NCBI RefSeq assembly: GCF_044068515.1
Contig: NZ_JBIPKI010000004.1
Location: forward strand, 1-64,000
Reading direction: 5' to 3'
Origin: Desulfurivibrio sp044068515
GTDB taxonomy: Bacteria > Desulfobacterota > Desulfobulbia > Desulfobulbales > Desulfurivibrionaceae
Length of the DNA stretch: 64,000 nucleotides
The position numbers and the translations under genes were made by a program. How positions within the stretch are numbered: the first letter of the stretch is position 1; every line of letters begins with the position of its first letter. Below, piece by piece: positions 43,221 to 52,792 of the stretch. The notes under the pieces are model-generated. The model ran no database searches. It was not told where the DNA came from and saw nothing but the letters and a program-made list of their open reading frames with translations.

Positions 43221-46200
43221 CTACAGCGGCAGGATCTGCATTTCCTGTTTGGTGGGGTGGACGCCCTGGAGGATCAGGCCCTTGCGGCCGTCGATGCTGA
43301 TAAAGTCGCCCAGGCCGATTTTGACCCCGTTGATCTCGCAGCGCTGCTCGCTTTCGTAAACCTTGAGATTGGCGCAGCCCACCACGCAGGTCTTTTCCAG
43401 GCGGGTGGCGACCACCGCCGCATGCGAGGTCTGCCCGCCCCGGGCGGTGAGCAGGCCGTCGACCGCCGCGATTTCCTTGATGTCTTCGGGCACCGTATCC
43501 TGGCGCACCAGGATAATGGCCGCGGTGGGATCCTGCTCTTTGAGCCGGGCGATATTATCCACGTTGAAGGCGACCCGGCCGGCCAGGGCGCTGCCGCTGA
43601 CTCCGACCCCGTGGGCCAGCACCGCGGCCTCGGCCGCTTCACCGTCGGCAAAAACCCGGAAGCTTTCCTTCTTCTTGATGGTGATCATGTCCCGGGTCTG
43701 GAGGAGATAGACATCCTCCGCCCGGGGGCCTTCGAAGGTGAACTCGATCTCCTGGGCGTTCCAGCGTTTTTCATAGACCAGGCGCCGGCAGATGGCCAGC
43801 AGCCGGTTGTAAATCTCGGGAAAGCGGCGCTCCAGGGTTTCCTCGGGGTCCCGGCCGTCCAGTTCGGCCTGTTCCAGGGAAATCGGGTTGGTGGTGACCA
43901 GGCCGCTGACGATATCCTCGCCCTGGTCGCCCACCGCGTAGTCGCCCCAGAGGGCCACCCGGCTCACCTTGCGGTAGGGATGGGCGGTAAACAAAACCCC
44001 GCTGCCGGACTGGGCCCCGAGGTTGCCGTAAACCATGGTCTGGACGATCACCGCCGTGCCCCAGTTGTCGGAAATATCCATGATCTGCCGGTAATCCCGG
44101 GTCTTGGGGGTATTCCAGGAAGAGAGCACCATCTCCACCGCCCCGGTCAGCTGCAGCCAGGGGTCGTCGGGAATGCCGATCCCCCGGCGCCGGATCATGC
44201 GCTGATACTCCAGGGCCAGCTCCCGGATCTGGGCCGGGGAAAAGTCCCGTTTGTAGCGGATTCCCCAGCGCTCCTTGGCCGCGTCCATCAGTTCCTGGAA
44301 GCGGTCCCGTTCCACCCCCATGGCCATGGCCCAGGACTGGATGAAGCGGCGGAAGTTGTCCCAGGCCAGGAACTCCTTGCCCTCCTGGCGGGCGAACTCG
44401 CCGACGATATCTTCATTGAGGCCCAGGTTGTGGATGGTGGACATCATCCCCGGCATCGAGATCGCCGCCCCGCTGCGCACCGACAGAAGCAGGGGGTTGA
44501 CCGGATCGCCGAAGATCCGGCCGGTCTCCTCCTCCACCCGGTTGAGGCCCAGGCGCAGCCGGGCCATGAAGTCCTCCCGGCACTTGGTAAACTCCCGCAA
44601 GACCGGCCAGCAGCGAAAAACCTCGGTGGTGATCACCAGGCCCGGCGGCACCGGTTGACCGTCGCCGGCCAGCAGGCTCAGATTGTAGCCCTTGTTGCCC
44701 AGCAGAATCAGGTTGGCGTTGCGGTTATGGCGGATGTGGAGGGGACCCAGGGCCCGGTCCGGGTTGTAGGTCATCAGCAGGTCGAGATGCTCTTCGTCCA
44801 GCATCTCCCGCTGGGCCTCCAGGGTCTGGTAGATCCGGGTGATGAAATTGTCGAGATGCTGGAGGCCGAAGGTGCCGGCAATGAGATCGCGCATGAAGCT
44901 TTCCGCCAGGCGGTTGATGTTGCCGCTCGGATCCCCTTCCCGCCAGAGAAAACGGTACTTGGGCAGCAGGTTCCGCTCCCCGATCTGGGGGATGATGATG
45001 CTGAGATTGTTTTCGTGAAGATTGGTGTAATAGGTATAGATGACGTCCTTGACCCCCTCCGAGAGGCCGCGGAAGATATCAAGAAACTGGGTGTAGGAAA
45101 AGCGCTTGATTCCTAAAGAGTTGCTGAGCAGCGACATGTAGGTGCTGAGCTTGCGGCTGGTAATGCCGTCGATTTTCAGGGCCCGGAGATAAAGGCGCAG
45201 GCATTTGAGAATCCGGATGAAGGTGGCCTTGGTGATAATGGTCAGGTTGACGGTCTCGGGCAGCTTCTCGAGATAGGTGTTGGCCAGGTTTTCCAGGCGA
45301 AAGGTCAGGCTCAGGGCATCGAACTTGCGCTCCTGGTAGCGGCCGTAAATCGAGGGGATGTCCACCGCGATGTGGCGCTTGTGATAAATGCTCTCCTTGG
45401 CCGGGAATTTTTCCGGGCTGAGGATGATTTGCTTGAGCTGTTCCAGGTGGTCGAGCATGGCGTTCAGGCACTGAAAGGTGTCGCAGATTTCCAGGTCGGC
45501 CAGGAGTTGCTCCATTTCCGGGAAATCCTCGGCGGCGGCCTGCTTGAGGTGCTGGCGCAGTTCCTCGGTGCCCAGGTTGTATTTCTGGTGGCAGAGGCGG
45601 TACATCCGCACCATTAAGTCAAAGCGCCGGCGCTCGCCCTCGGGGATGTCCTCCTGCTGGGCCAGCCAGGCCCGGCGCTTGGTAAAATCCCAGTTGAGCA
45701 GATCCTGGACCTGGCGAATATGTTTCAGCCGCCAGATCCGGCCGGTCAGGCGGTGGAGTTCGTCGACGAATTCTCCCTCGGGGCTGATCTGGCTCCAGAC
45801 CTCTTCCGGCAGATAGGGAGCCAGCAGCTGTTTGTCACGGTCGCGCCAGAAGAGGATAATACTCTCGATGAAGGCGACGATCAGGTTGCTGGACTCCACA
45901 TGGCTCTGCTTGCGGAGAAAGTGGATCAGCTTGTCCCGGCGCTGGTGAATTTCATCGAGTTCGGTGGAAACCTCCCGCAACGGCCCTTCCGCCCCGATTT
46001 CGTTGAAAAAAACCGGCACCAGCTTGGCGAACTGAGTTACCAGGTTGTAGACCGGCTCTATGGGATGGTTGAGCAGTTCGGTGATATCGCGCTGGAAAAG
46101 ATCGGTGTCCTTGATGCAGGTCCCGGAGAGCTTGAGGTTGATAATCAGGGCCGAAAACAGGGTGGAGCACCACTTGGGCTCCTGGCTGATCAGGTTGAGC

Positions 46201-47519
46201 CAGACCCGGATATTGGCCAGGTGGGCCGGGTTGGCCAGGGGTTGCCAGTCTTCGCCGATCCCGGTGACGTTGGCATGCTGGAAGCCGAAACGCACCGTCT
46301 CCCAGAGAAAGGTTTCCACCAGACGGCTGTTGTTGCGGCGGAAGACCTCGCTGCCGATGACCTGGATGCATTGCAGGGAGGTGTGGGGATAACGGCGGAC
46401 ATTGGTTTTGAGCAGGGCCAGGGTGGTCAGCAGAAAGCGCTCGATTTCCTCGAAGGTCTGGCGGCGGATGAGCTGGACCAGGCTGCGGTTGATCTCCCGC
46501 AGGGTCTCCTCGTGGATCAGGGCCAGGCCGCGGGTCTCCATGATCCGGAAGAGAAACAGCATCTTGCGGTTTTCGGCGAAACGGTCGGACTCGGGTAAAT
46601 CCGGTCCCTCCGGCTTCTCCCCGGCCAGCTTGTCGGGGATTTCCTTGTAGAGGCGGATAATGGCCAGATGATCCGGCAATTCCAGCAGCCGGGCCAGGGC
46701 GGCGGCCGTTTCCCGCTCGGGGGTGATTTGTTCCACCTCGGCCAGGTATTGCTGAAGCCGGGCATGGGAAACTTCCTGGAACAGGCGGCCGGCCTGCCAG
46801 CCCCGGCAGAGGGCTTCACACTCAGAGACGAACCAGGGCTGGGGATCTTCTTCGCTGAGCCAGTAGCGGTAATTGAGGATCAGAATCCGTTGCAGCAGCC
46901 GGGCGGCCGCCCCCAGGTCGCAGACTTGCAGGGCGCCGGGGCCGCCGCTTTGGCATTTGCCGACCAGGCGGGTGATGATTTTATTGAATGAATACTGGCC
47001 CTGGGCCAGGGGCAGCAACAGGGGATCGTCAAGCTCGGCCAATTGGTTGCAGCAGTGGCTGAGGGCTTGCTGGTAGGCTTGCAGCTGCTCAGGCTTGAGC
47101 AGCAGGACCAGTTTGTCCAGCAGGGCCGCCAGGGCTTCGGCGGCCTGGGCCAGCAGCACCTCGTTTTTGGCCGATTCCCGCAGGGCCGCCAGCAGGATCT
47201 CGCCCAGGCGCAAACACGCTTCCGGGCCCCGCTCATGCCGGCGGTAATGATCCAGGTGCTTAAGGATAAACGAGCGTAATTTGGGAAGGATCAGGCGCCA
47301 GTTGCGGTAGGGGTGGCTGATTTCGTAGAGCAGCTCTTCCAGGGGGGCCCGAATGCCCTGGTAATCGGCCACCACCTCCAGGAGCACGGCCAGGGAGGGG
47401 TCGAGCTCGACGCAGGCCACCGCCGTTTCCTGCAGGTTGGCCCGCAGGGCGTCGGAATCGATGGCCGGCCGGCAGGCCTGGGCCGCGCCGGGGGTCGGAC
47501 TGTCCTCTTTATGGTTCAT
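43221..47519 (-). CDS. Giant PEP/pyruvate-binding (PPDK-like) protein with long helical N-terminal region, no TIM barrel
   Basis: A 1432-residue protein. The first 900 residues are helical, without a family I can name. From about residue 935 a PPDK/PEP-synthase ATP-grasp domain begins (LLGNKGYNLSLLAGDGQPVPPG), with the nucleotide motifs LLSVRSGAAISMPGMM and GNLGAQSGSGVLFT. The swivelling phosphohistidine domain follows, with TARGGQTSHAAVVAT and His1366 as the carrier. The protein ends about 65 residues later, so the PEP/pyruvate TIM-barrel domain of true PPDK (about 340 residues) is missing. It may transfer a phosphate from ATP via His to an unknown acceptor, perhaps bound by the N-terminal region. 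ATG 47519 is used without a clear ribosome site; upstream in-frame TTG starts exist. gapA lies just ahead. Confidence 0.82.
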   Translation of the reverse strand: MNHKEDSPTPGAAQACRPAIDSDALRANLQETAVACVELDPSLAVLLEVVADYQGIRAPLEELLYEISHPYRNWRLILPKLRSFILKHLDHYRRHERGPEACLRLGEILLAALRESAKNEVLLAQAAEALAALLDKLVLLLKPEQLQAYQQALSHCCNQLAELDDPLLLPLAQGQYSFNKIITRLVGKCQSGGPGALQVCDLGAAARLLQRILILNYRYWLSEEDPQPWFVSECEALCRGWQAGRLFQEVSHARLQQYLAEVEQITPERETAAALARLLELPDHLAIIRLYKEIPDKLAGEKPEGPDLPESDRFAENRKMLFLFRIMETRGLALIHEETLREINRSLVQLIRRQTFEEIERFLLTTLALLKTNVRRYPHTSLQCIQVIGSEVFRRNNSRLVETFLWETVRFGFQHANVTGIGEDWQPLANPAHLANIRVWLNLISQEPKWCSTLFSALIINLKLSGTCIKDTDLFQRDITELLNHPIEPVYNLVTQFAKLVPVFFNEIGAEGPLREVSTELDEIHQRRDKLIHFLRKQSHVESSNLIVAFIESIILFWRDRDKQLLAPYLPEEVWSQISPEGEFVDELHRLTGRIWRLKHIRQVQDLLNWDFTKRRAWLAQQEDIPEGERRRFDLMVRMYRLCHQKYNLGTEELRQHLKQAAAEDFPEMEQLLADLEICDTFQCLNAMLDHLEQLKQIILSPEKFPAKESIYHKRHIAVDIPSIYGRYQERKFDALSLTFRLENLANTYLEKLPETVNLTIITKATFIRILKCLRLYLRALKIDGITSRKLSTYMSLLSNSLGIKRFSYTQFLDIFRGLSEGVKDVIYTYYTNLHENNLSIIIPQIGERNLLPKYRFLWREGDPSGNINRLAESFMRDLIAGTFGLQHLDNFITRIYQTLEAQREMLDEEHLDLLMTYNPDRALGPLHIRHNRNANLILLGNKGYNLSLLAGDGQPVPPGLVITTEVFRCWPVLREFTKCREDFMARLRLGLNRVEEETGRIFGDPVNPLLLSVRSGAAISMPGMMSTIHNLGLNEDIVGEFARQEGKEFLAWDNFRRFIQSWAMAMGVERDRFQELMDAAKERWGIRYKRDFSPAQIRELALEYQRMIRRRGIGIPDDPWLQLTGAVEMVLSSWNTPKTRDYRQIMDISDNWGTAVIVQTMVYGNLGAQSGSGVLFTAHPYRKVSRVALWGDYAVGDQGEDIVSGLVTTNPISLEQAELDGRDPEETLERRFPEIYNRLLAICRRLVYEKRWNAQEIEFTFEGPRAEDVYLLQTRDMITIKKKESFRVFADGEAAEAAVLAHGVGVSGSALAGRVAFNVDNIARLKEQDPTAAIILVRQDTVPEDIKEIAAVDGLLTARGGQTSHAAVVATRLEKTCVVGCANLKVYESEQRCEINGVKIGLGDFISIDGRKGLILQGVHPTKQEMQILPL

Positions 47520-47590
47520 GGCAAAATTGGCTCTGGTGTCGGGCTGGGCCACCGGCGCCCCGCAAACCCGCAGTCGGACAGGAGTCCGGA

Positions 47591-47642
47591 GCAAGCCGGC
47601 CAGTCAGGCGGGATTCTTGCCCTTCGCGACTGGCCGGCTTGC
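47591..47642 (-). repeat. Perfect 15-bp inverted repeat between gapA and the PPDK-like gene
   Basis: GCAAGCCGGCCAGTC (47591-47605) pairs with GACTGGCCGGCTTGC (47628-47642) across a 22-base loop; flanking TCCGG/CCGGA lengthen it with a bulge. There is no T-run on the minus strand, so it may be a weak terminator or mRNA-end structure for gapA. Confidence 0.55.
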
Positions 47643-47669
47643 CCCGGAACGGGAGCCCGCTGCATTTTT

Positions 47670-48674
47670 TTAGAGTATTTTACGATCTTCCATCAGCAGC
47701 AGCAGATCGAGCATCCGGTTGGAATACCCCCACTCATTGTCGTACCAGCATAAAATCTTCACCGTCGAACCGATGACCTTGGTGGAAAGCCCGTCCACCA
47801 CCGAGGAGCGGGGATCGCCCTGGTAGTCGATGGAAACCAGGGGCTCTTCCGAGTAGCCCAGGAAGCGGCCGGCGGCGGCGGCCAGGGCCTGGTTGACCTC
47901 CGGCACCGAGGTTTCCCGCTCCAGCTCCATGACCACGTCCACCAGGGAGACGTTGGGGGTGGGCACCCGCACCGCCAGGCCGTCGAATTTGCCCTTCAAT
48001 TCGGGCAGGACCAAGGCGACGGCGGCGGCCGCCCCGGTCTTGGTGGGGATCATCGACAGGGCCGCGGCCCGGGCCCGGCGCAGGTCGCTGTGGGGAAAAT
48101 CGAGCAGCGACTGATCGTTGGTGTAGGCATGGATCGTGGTCATCAGGCCATGTTTGATCCCGAAGCGCTCCGTGATCACCTTGGCCACCGGAGCCAGGCA
48201 GTTGGTGGTGCAGGAGGCGTTGGAAACGACATGGTCGCTGGCCGGGTCGTAGTCATCCTCGTTGACTCCCATGACGATGGTCTTGACCTGGCCCTTGGCC
48301 GGCGCCGAGATCAGCACCTTCTTGGCCCCGGCGTCGAGGTGGGCCTGGGCCTTGGCCCCGTCGGTGAAGAACCCGGTGGACTCGATGACGTATTCGACCC
48401 CCAGGTCGCCCCAGGGAATTTCCGCGGGATTGCGCTGGCTGCTGATCCGGACCGGGCGGCCGTCGACGCTGATTTCGCCTTCCCCGGCCTTGACCTTCCG
48501 CCGGTAAATGCCCATCACCGAATCGTATTTGAGCAGGTGGGCCAGGGTGGGAGACGGGGTGAGGTCGTTGATCGCCACGATTTCGATCTGTTCGAAGAGC
48601 GGGTCGGTATCCACCGCCCGGAAAATACTGCGGCCAATGCGGCCGAAACCATTAATGCCTACACGGATGGTCAT
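47670..48674 (-). CDS. gapA: Type I glyceraldehyde-3-phosphate dehydrogenase
   Basis: A 334-residue glycolytic and gluconeogenic enzyme of standard length. The NAD-binding motif is INGFGRIGRSIFRA; the catalytic Cys lies in SNASCTTNCLAP (about residue 152) and the C-terminal WYDNEWGYSNRMLDL is diagnostic. It oxidises and phosphorylates glyceraldehyde-3-phosphate to 1,3-bisphosphoglycerate, using NAD. A GGAGG site sits seven bases before the ATG. It stands in a minus-strand series with glycogen synthase upstream and the PPDK-like gene downstream, pointing to central carbon storage and use, though gaps of 266 and 150 bases suggest separate transcripts. Confidence 0.96.
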   Translation of the reverse strand: MTIRVGINGFGRIGRSIFRAVDTDPLFEQIEIVAINDLTPSPTLAHLLKYDSVMGIYRRKVKAGEGEISVDGRPVRISSQRNPAEIPWGDLGVEYVIESTGFFTDGAKAQAHLDAGAKKVLISAPAKGQVKTIVMGVNEDDYDPASDHVVSNASCTTNCLAPVAKVITERFGIKHGLMTTIHAYTNDQSLLDFPHSDLRRARAAALSMIPTKTGAAAAVALVLPELKGKFDGLAVRVPTPNVSLVDVVMELERETSVPEVNQALAAAAGRFLGYSEEPLVSIDYQGDPRSSVVDGLSTKVIGSTVKILCWYDNEWGYSNRMLDLLLLMEDRKIL

Positions 48675-48940
48675 GAACTTGCCTCCTTGAAAGAGCTGGG
48701 TAAAGGGTGACTTGGGCCGGGCCGGCAGGGCCCGCCGTCGTTAAGGGCCGGCCCCGGCCTCCAATCGTCCCGCGAAAATGGTCGCGGGGTTATGGCCGGT
48801 CAGGGCGGACCGGTAGTCCCGGAATCTTGAGGTTGCCGGGATGACTGGGGGATCGCCGGGCTTTCGCCGGCCCCGGGCTAAGGGGGGCGGCTGGGCGCGG
48901 CGGTCCCTGGTTAGCGTTGCAAAGTACCGCCTGCTGGGGT

Positions 48941-50722
48941 TCACGACCGCAGGAAAGAGCGGGCCGTCTGGTAAAAATCCAGATACTGGCGCATTACCGT
49001 ATCCCAGGTGTAATACTCCTGAATATGCTTAACGGCGGCCTGGCGCATGTCAAGGATCTTTTCCGGCTCCTGGCGGAAAAGGGCCAGGGCCCGCTGCATG
49101 GCCCCCATCAGGGCGGCGGATTTGTGCTCGCGGTAGGCCAGGCCGGTGAGGCCGTCCACCACCTTGACCAGGCCGCCGACCTGGTGGACGATGGGCAGGT
49201 TGCCGAACAGCTGGGCGATATAGTCGGTCAAGCCGCAGGGTTCATAGCGGGACGGAACCAGAAAGAAATCGCCGGCGGCATAGACCAGGTTGGCCGTCCG
49301 GGCATCATAGCCTTGGAGAAAACAGAGCCGGCCCCGGTTGGCTTCGTTTTCGGCCAGGCGACTCAGGGCCTGTTCGCAGCTCTTGTCGCCAGAACCCAGC
49401 ACCAGCACCTGAAAACCCTGATCCAGGGGCAGCAGGGTTTCCAGGGCGCCGAGCAGTTTGTCCACCCCCTTCTGGTTGGTGAGCCGGCCGACGAAGGTGA
49501 AAAGGGGCAACGCCTGGCCGGCCGGGACCGGCGCCAGGGTTCCGGCCCGGCGCAGGCCGGGCCAGCGCTCTTCGGCCAGGGCCTTGATCAGCTCGGCCCG
49601 GCAAAGCTCTTTACCGGCCAGATCGCCCCGCTCGGGGGAGAAGGCGGCGGGCAGGCCGAGTTTTTCCGGTTCGGTGGGGTTGAAGTCGGCGGGGTTGATT
49701 CCGTTGGTGATCCCCCGCAGGCTGATGCCCCGGCCCAGCAGCCGGTGGCCCAGCCAGCCGGTCAGGGCGTCGTCTTCGGTCTCCCGCAGTTCGCGGGCAT
49801 AGTTCTCGCTGACGGTGTTGAGCGGGGCATAGCTGGAAGCGGCCAGCAGCGGATCGAAAGCGTCGTCGAGGAGGTTGTCGTGGATGACCCGGGCCGGCAG
49901 ACCGGTAATCGCCTCGGCAAAGCGCAGGTCTGCGACCTCCTGGTGGTAACCCGTCCCGGCGTTGTGAACCGTGACCACGGCGGCGGTGGCGGCGAAATAG
50001 TGGCGAAACCCTTCCAGTTCCCGGATCAGCGCCGGCAGCAGGGCGGCATGGCCGTCGTGGCAGTGGATGACCTCCGGTCGGGCACCGAGCCGGATCATCA
50101 AAGCCAGGGCCGCCTTCTGCAGCAGGACGTTCATGGCGAAATAATCGAAATGGCCCGAGCCCTGGTGATGGTCCGGGTTGAGGGCCTCTTCGGCGGCGGT
50201 ATAGGTGTAAACCCCCTGCTTTTCCTGGTAGCGCTGGGCGTCCAGCAGGTAAAGGGAAAGGCAGCCCCCGGAGTTGCGCGGGGCCGTAGCCGGGCGCAGG
50301 CGGCGATCCTTGCTCCGGGCCGGGGGGGGAACCAGGTGGCGGGCAAAAATCCGGACCAGTTCGCGCCGTTCCACCCCGACATAGTTCATCCCCACTTCGA
50401 AATGGAGGTTCAGGGGAGCAAACCCGGCCGCTTCGGGATCCATGAAGCCGTAGAGGGGGAGGACCACGCTGACCCGGTGGCCGGCCCGGGCCAGGGCCTC
50501 GCCCAGTTGGCGGACCACGTCCTTAACCCCGCCGGCGCCGGCCAGGCCGTCGTATTCCCGGCTGATCATCCAGATATCGCGGATCAGGTTTTCCCGGGGC
50601 ATCCCATCTTGCGGCCCCCGGTGCCGCTTGCGGGCCGGGGGCCGCGCCGCCGTCCCGCTGGCCGCAAGCAGCGGTACTTCGGGAACGTTGCCGCCTTGTT
50701 TGTTTTTACCTGCACCTGGCAT
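48941..50722 (-). CDS. Glycogen/starch synthase (GT5) with variant substrate loop
   Basis: A 593-residue glycosyltransferase, longer than the 480 of E. coli GlgA mainly through a 45-residue N-terminal tail and a His-rich insert (NPDHHQGSGHFDYFAMN). GT5 landmarks are visible: VIHCHDGHAALLPAL, the nucleotide-sugar region FVGRLTNQKGVDKL and the acceptor loop VPSRYEPCGLTDYIAQLFG. The usual N-terminal KxGGLxDV loop, whose Lys contacts ADP-glucose, reads AGAGGVKDVV here, with Ala in place of Lys. The sugar donor may therefore differ, or another residue may replace the Lys. GAGGAAACC precedes ATG 50722. It follows aroC by 37 bases. Confidence 0.85.
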   Translation of the reverse strand: MPGAGKNKQGGNVPEVPLLAASGTAARPPARKRHRGPQDGMPRENLIRDIWMISREYDGLAGAGGVKDVVRQLGEALARAGHRVSVVLPLYGFMDPEAAGFAPLNLHFEVGMNYVGVERRELVRIFARHLVPPPARSKDRRLRPATAPRNSGGCLSLYLLDAQRYQEKQGVYTYTAAEEALNPDHHQGSGHFDYFAMNVLLQKAALALMIRLGARPEVIHCHDGHAALLPALIRELEGFRHYFAATAAVVTVHNAGTGYHQEVADLRFAEAITGLPARVIHDNLLDDAFDPLLAASSYAPLNTVSENYARELRETEDDALTGWLGHRLLGRGISLRGITNGINPADFNPTEPEKLGLPAAFSPERGDLAGKELCRAELIKALAEERWPGLRRAGTLAPVPAGQALPLFTFVGRLTNQKGVDKLLGALETLLPLDQGFQVLVLGSGDKSCEQALSRLAENEANRGRLCFLQGYDARTANLVYAAGDFFLVPSRYEPCGLTDYIAQLFGNLPIVHQVGGLVKVVDGLTGLAYREHKSAALMGAMQRALALFRQEPEKILDMRQAAVKHIQEYYTWDTVMRQYLDFYQTARSFLRS

Positions 50723-50759
50723 GGTTTCCTCGCAACTGAGTATTTGACCGGTGGTGCCG

Positions 50760-51836
50760 TCAAGCGCCCCGGGGGGAGAAGCCGCTGATGGTCCGCTGGC
50801 GCAGCAGATGGTCGGCCAGCACCAGCCTGGTCATGGCTTCGCAGACCGGGATGATCCGGGGAATGGCGGAAATGTCGTGGCGTCCCCCGACCTTGATCGT
50901 TACCGGCTGCCGGTCGCGGTTGATGGTGTGCTGTTCCCTGGCGATGGAGGGAATCGGCTTTACCGCCGCCCGGATGATAATCTCGTCGCCGTTGGAGATG
51001 CCGGCCAGAATGCCCCCGGCGTTGTTGCCGTTGAAACCCGCCGGGGTGATGGGGTCGTTATTCTGCGAGCCGGTCAGGCCGGCGGCGGCAAACCCCCGGC
51101 CGATCTCGACCCCCTTGACCGCCCCGATGGACATCATCGCCTTGGCCAGCTCGCCGTCGAGCTTGTCGAAAACCGGCTCCCCCAGTCCGGCCGGGCAGCC
51201 GCTGACCCTGATTTCGACGATTCCCCCCAGGGTGTCGCCCTGGCGGCGAACCTCGTCGATCCGGGCCAGCATGGCGGCGGCGGCTGCGTTGTCGGGGCAA
51301 AAAAGCGGATTATCATTGATATCATTAAAATTACGCTGTTCGGTGGTTATTCCACCCAGCATCACGGTGTAGGCGCAAGCCTCGATGCCGGCCTGGGCCA
51401 GGATCTTGCCCGCCACCGCTCCGGCCGCGACCCGGGCCGCGGTTTCCCGGGCCGAGGCCCGGCCGCCGCCCCGATGATCCCGCACCCCGTATTTTTCCTG
51501 GTAAGTGATGTCGCCATGGCCCGGCCGGTAGATATCCTTGAGATGGTCGTAAGACTTGCTGTGGGCATCTTTATTGAAAATAACCAGGCTGATGGGGGTG
51601 CCGGTGGTGCGGCCCTCGAAAATCCCGGAAAAAATTTCCACCCGGTCCGGTTCCCGGCGGGGACTGGTCGCCGGACCACCTTGACCGGGGCGGCGCCGGT
51701 CCAGATCGGCCTGGATATCCTCGGGGCCCAGGGGGATTCCCGGGGGACAGCCGTCCACCACAACCCCGACGGCGGTACCATGGGACTCGCCCCAGGTGGT
51801 GATCTGGAAAACTTTGCCGAAGGTATTTCCTGCCAT
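50760..51836 (-). CDS. aroC: Chorismate synthase
   Basis: A 358-residue flavin-dependent enzyme that eliminates phosphate from EPSP to give chorismate, the last step of the shikimate pathway. The signatures GESHGTAVGVVVDGCPPGI at the N-terminus, YRPGHGDITYQEKYGVRDHRGGGRASARET in the middle (split motif RPGHGD and GGGRSS-like GGGRASA), and GRHDISAIPRIIPVCEAM near the C-terminus are all present. Length is normal. ATG 51836 has AAGGAAAGG upstream and matches the family start MAGNTFGK. aroK lies 85 bases upstream, so two consecutive aromatic-synthesis steps are paired here. Confidence 0.97.
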   Translation of the reverse strand: MAGNTFGKVFQITTWGESHGTAVGVVVDGCPPGIPLGPEDIQADLDRRRPGQGGPATSPRREPDRVEIFSGIFEGRTTGTPISLVIFNKDAHSKSYDHLKDIYRPGHGDITYQEKYGVRDHRGGGRASARETAARVAAGAVAGKILAQAGIEACAYTVMLGGITTEQRNFNDINDNPLFCPDNAAAAAMLARIDEVRRQGDTLGGIVEIRVSGCPAGLGEPVFDKLDGELAKAMMSIGAVKGVEIGRGFAAAGLTGSQNNDPITPAGFNGNNAGGILAGISNGDEIIIRAAVKPIPSIAREQHTINRDRQPVTIKVGGRHDISAIPRIIPVCEAMTRLVLADHLLRQRTISGFSPRGA

Positions 51837-51921
51837 TTTCCTTTCCTTGTGCGGGTTTTGAGGCTGTTGCAGGGCAGCGCGCAAAGTCGCCGCCCTGCTC
51901 CTCGGCGGCCGCCGAGCCGTT

Positions 51922-52509
51922 TTAAGCCGCGTTTTTTTGCCGCTCTTGAGTCCAGCGCTCGCTGATCCGGGAGACGATGGCGGCAGGCTCCAGGGAGGCG
52001 GTGTCGATCTGCAGGTGGGCGGCCTGCCGGTAAAGCTCGGTCCGCGCCGCCAAAACTTCGCTGATTTCCGCCAGCAGTCCCCGCTCGGTCAAAGCCGGCC
52101 GCTGTTCGCCGCTGGCCTGGTCGGCGCTGATCCGGCCCGCTATGGTTGCCGGATCGGCGCTCAGCCAGACCACCAGGCTGTTCGCCCGGATCTCCGGCCA
52201 GAGATCCTGCTGGAGGACGGCTCCGCCGCCGGTGGCCACCACTAAACCTGGGGACGGGGCCGGCGCCCGGCTCAGTTCGAGCAACAGTTCCCGTTCCCGG
52301 CTCCGAAAGTACTCCCAGCCATGGCGGGCGACCATTGCCCGGATGCTCATCCCCGCCCGGCGGCTGATCTCCGCGTCCATGTCGAGAAATTCCCAGCCCA
52401 GATTGGCGGCCAGCATGCGTCCCACCAGGGTTTTGCCGCAAGCCCGGTAGCCGATCAGAAAAATTTTCCCAGGGGGCTCGCCGCCTTTGCAGGCCATTGC
52501 GTTTTCCAT
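51922..52509 (-). CDS. aroK: Shikimate kinase
   Basis: A 195-residue P-loop kinase that phosphorylates shikimate at the 3-OH with ATP. It has the Walker A GYRACGKT, the shikimate-binding DMDAEISRRAG (Asp34-type residue) and REREL, and the GGGAVL loop. It is about 20 residues longer than E. coli AroK, mainly at the ends. ATG 52509 has AGGGG almost touching it; ATG 52497 (MACKGG) is a good alternative. It is first in the aroK-aroC-glycogen synthase row on the minus strand. Confidence 0.94.
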   Translation of the reverse strand: MENAMACKGGEPPGKIFLIGYRACGKTLVGRMLAANLGWEFLDMDAEISRRAGMSIRAMVARHGWEYFRSRERELLLELSRAPAPSPGLVVATGGGAVLQQDLWPEIRANSLVVWLSADPATIAGRISADQASGEQRPALTERGLLAEISEVLAARTELYRQAAHLQIDTASLEPAAIVSRISERWTQERQKNAA

Positions 52510-52614
52510 CCCCTGCTCTTACCATATATATGGCAAAAATAAAAAAGCAATCTGGCTCCAAGCCTTGAGCTTCGCCGCCTTGGGCTTAAATTTTCGGAGG
52601 GGGGCGAAAAGTTC

Positions 52615-52643
52615 TTGCAAAAGAAAATGTAAATGATAATCTC
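52615..52643 (+). promoter_or_regulatory. Weak promoter with Fur/PerR-like AT-rich element ahead of the peroxiredoxin
   Basis: TTGCAA at 52615-52620 and TAATCT at 52637-52642, 16 bases apart. The overlapping AAATGATAATCTCTC resembles half of a Fur or PerR box. The match is partial and no symmetric second half is visible. Confidence 0.3.
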
Positions 52644-52792
52644 TCTCAAAAAGACGGCGTAACTCTCTTCGGAGAATAGCAGGGCCGGGGGTTGCCGGGA
52701 GTCAACCTGGTTTTCGGTGTTCCGGTCCGGCGCCGCCCGGCTTTTCTTAAGTCAGGCTTTTCAATAAACATCTTAATAGGAGGAAATTGACC

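Noticed and set aside
43257..45116. Plus-strand open frame of about 619 codons opposite the PPDK-like gene
   Set aside because: The minus strand carries conserved ATP-grasp and phosphohistidine motifs; the plus frame is a shadow caused by high GC.
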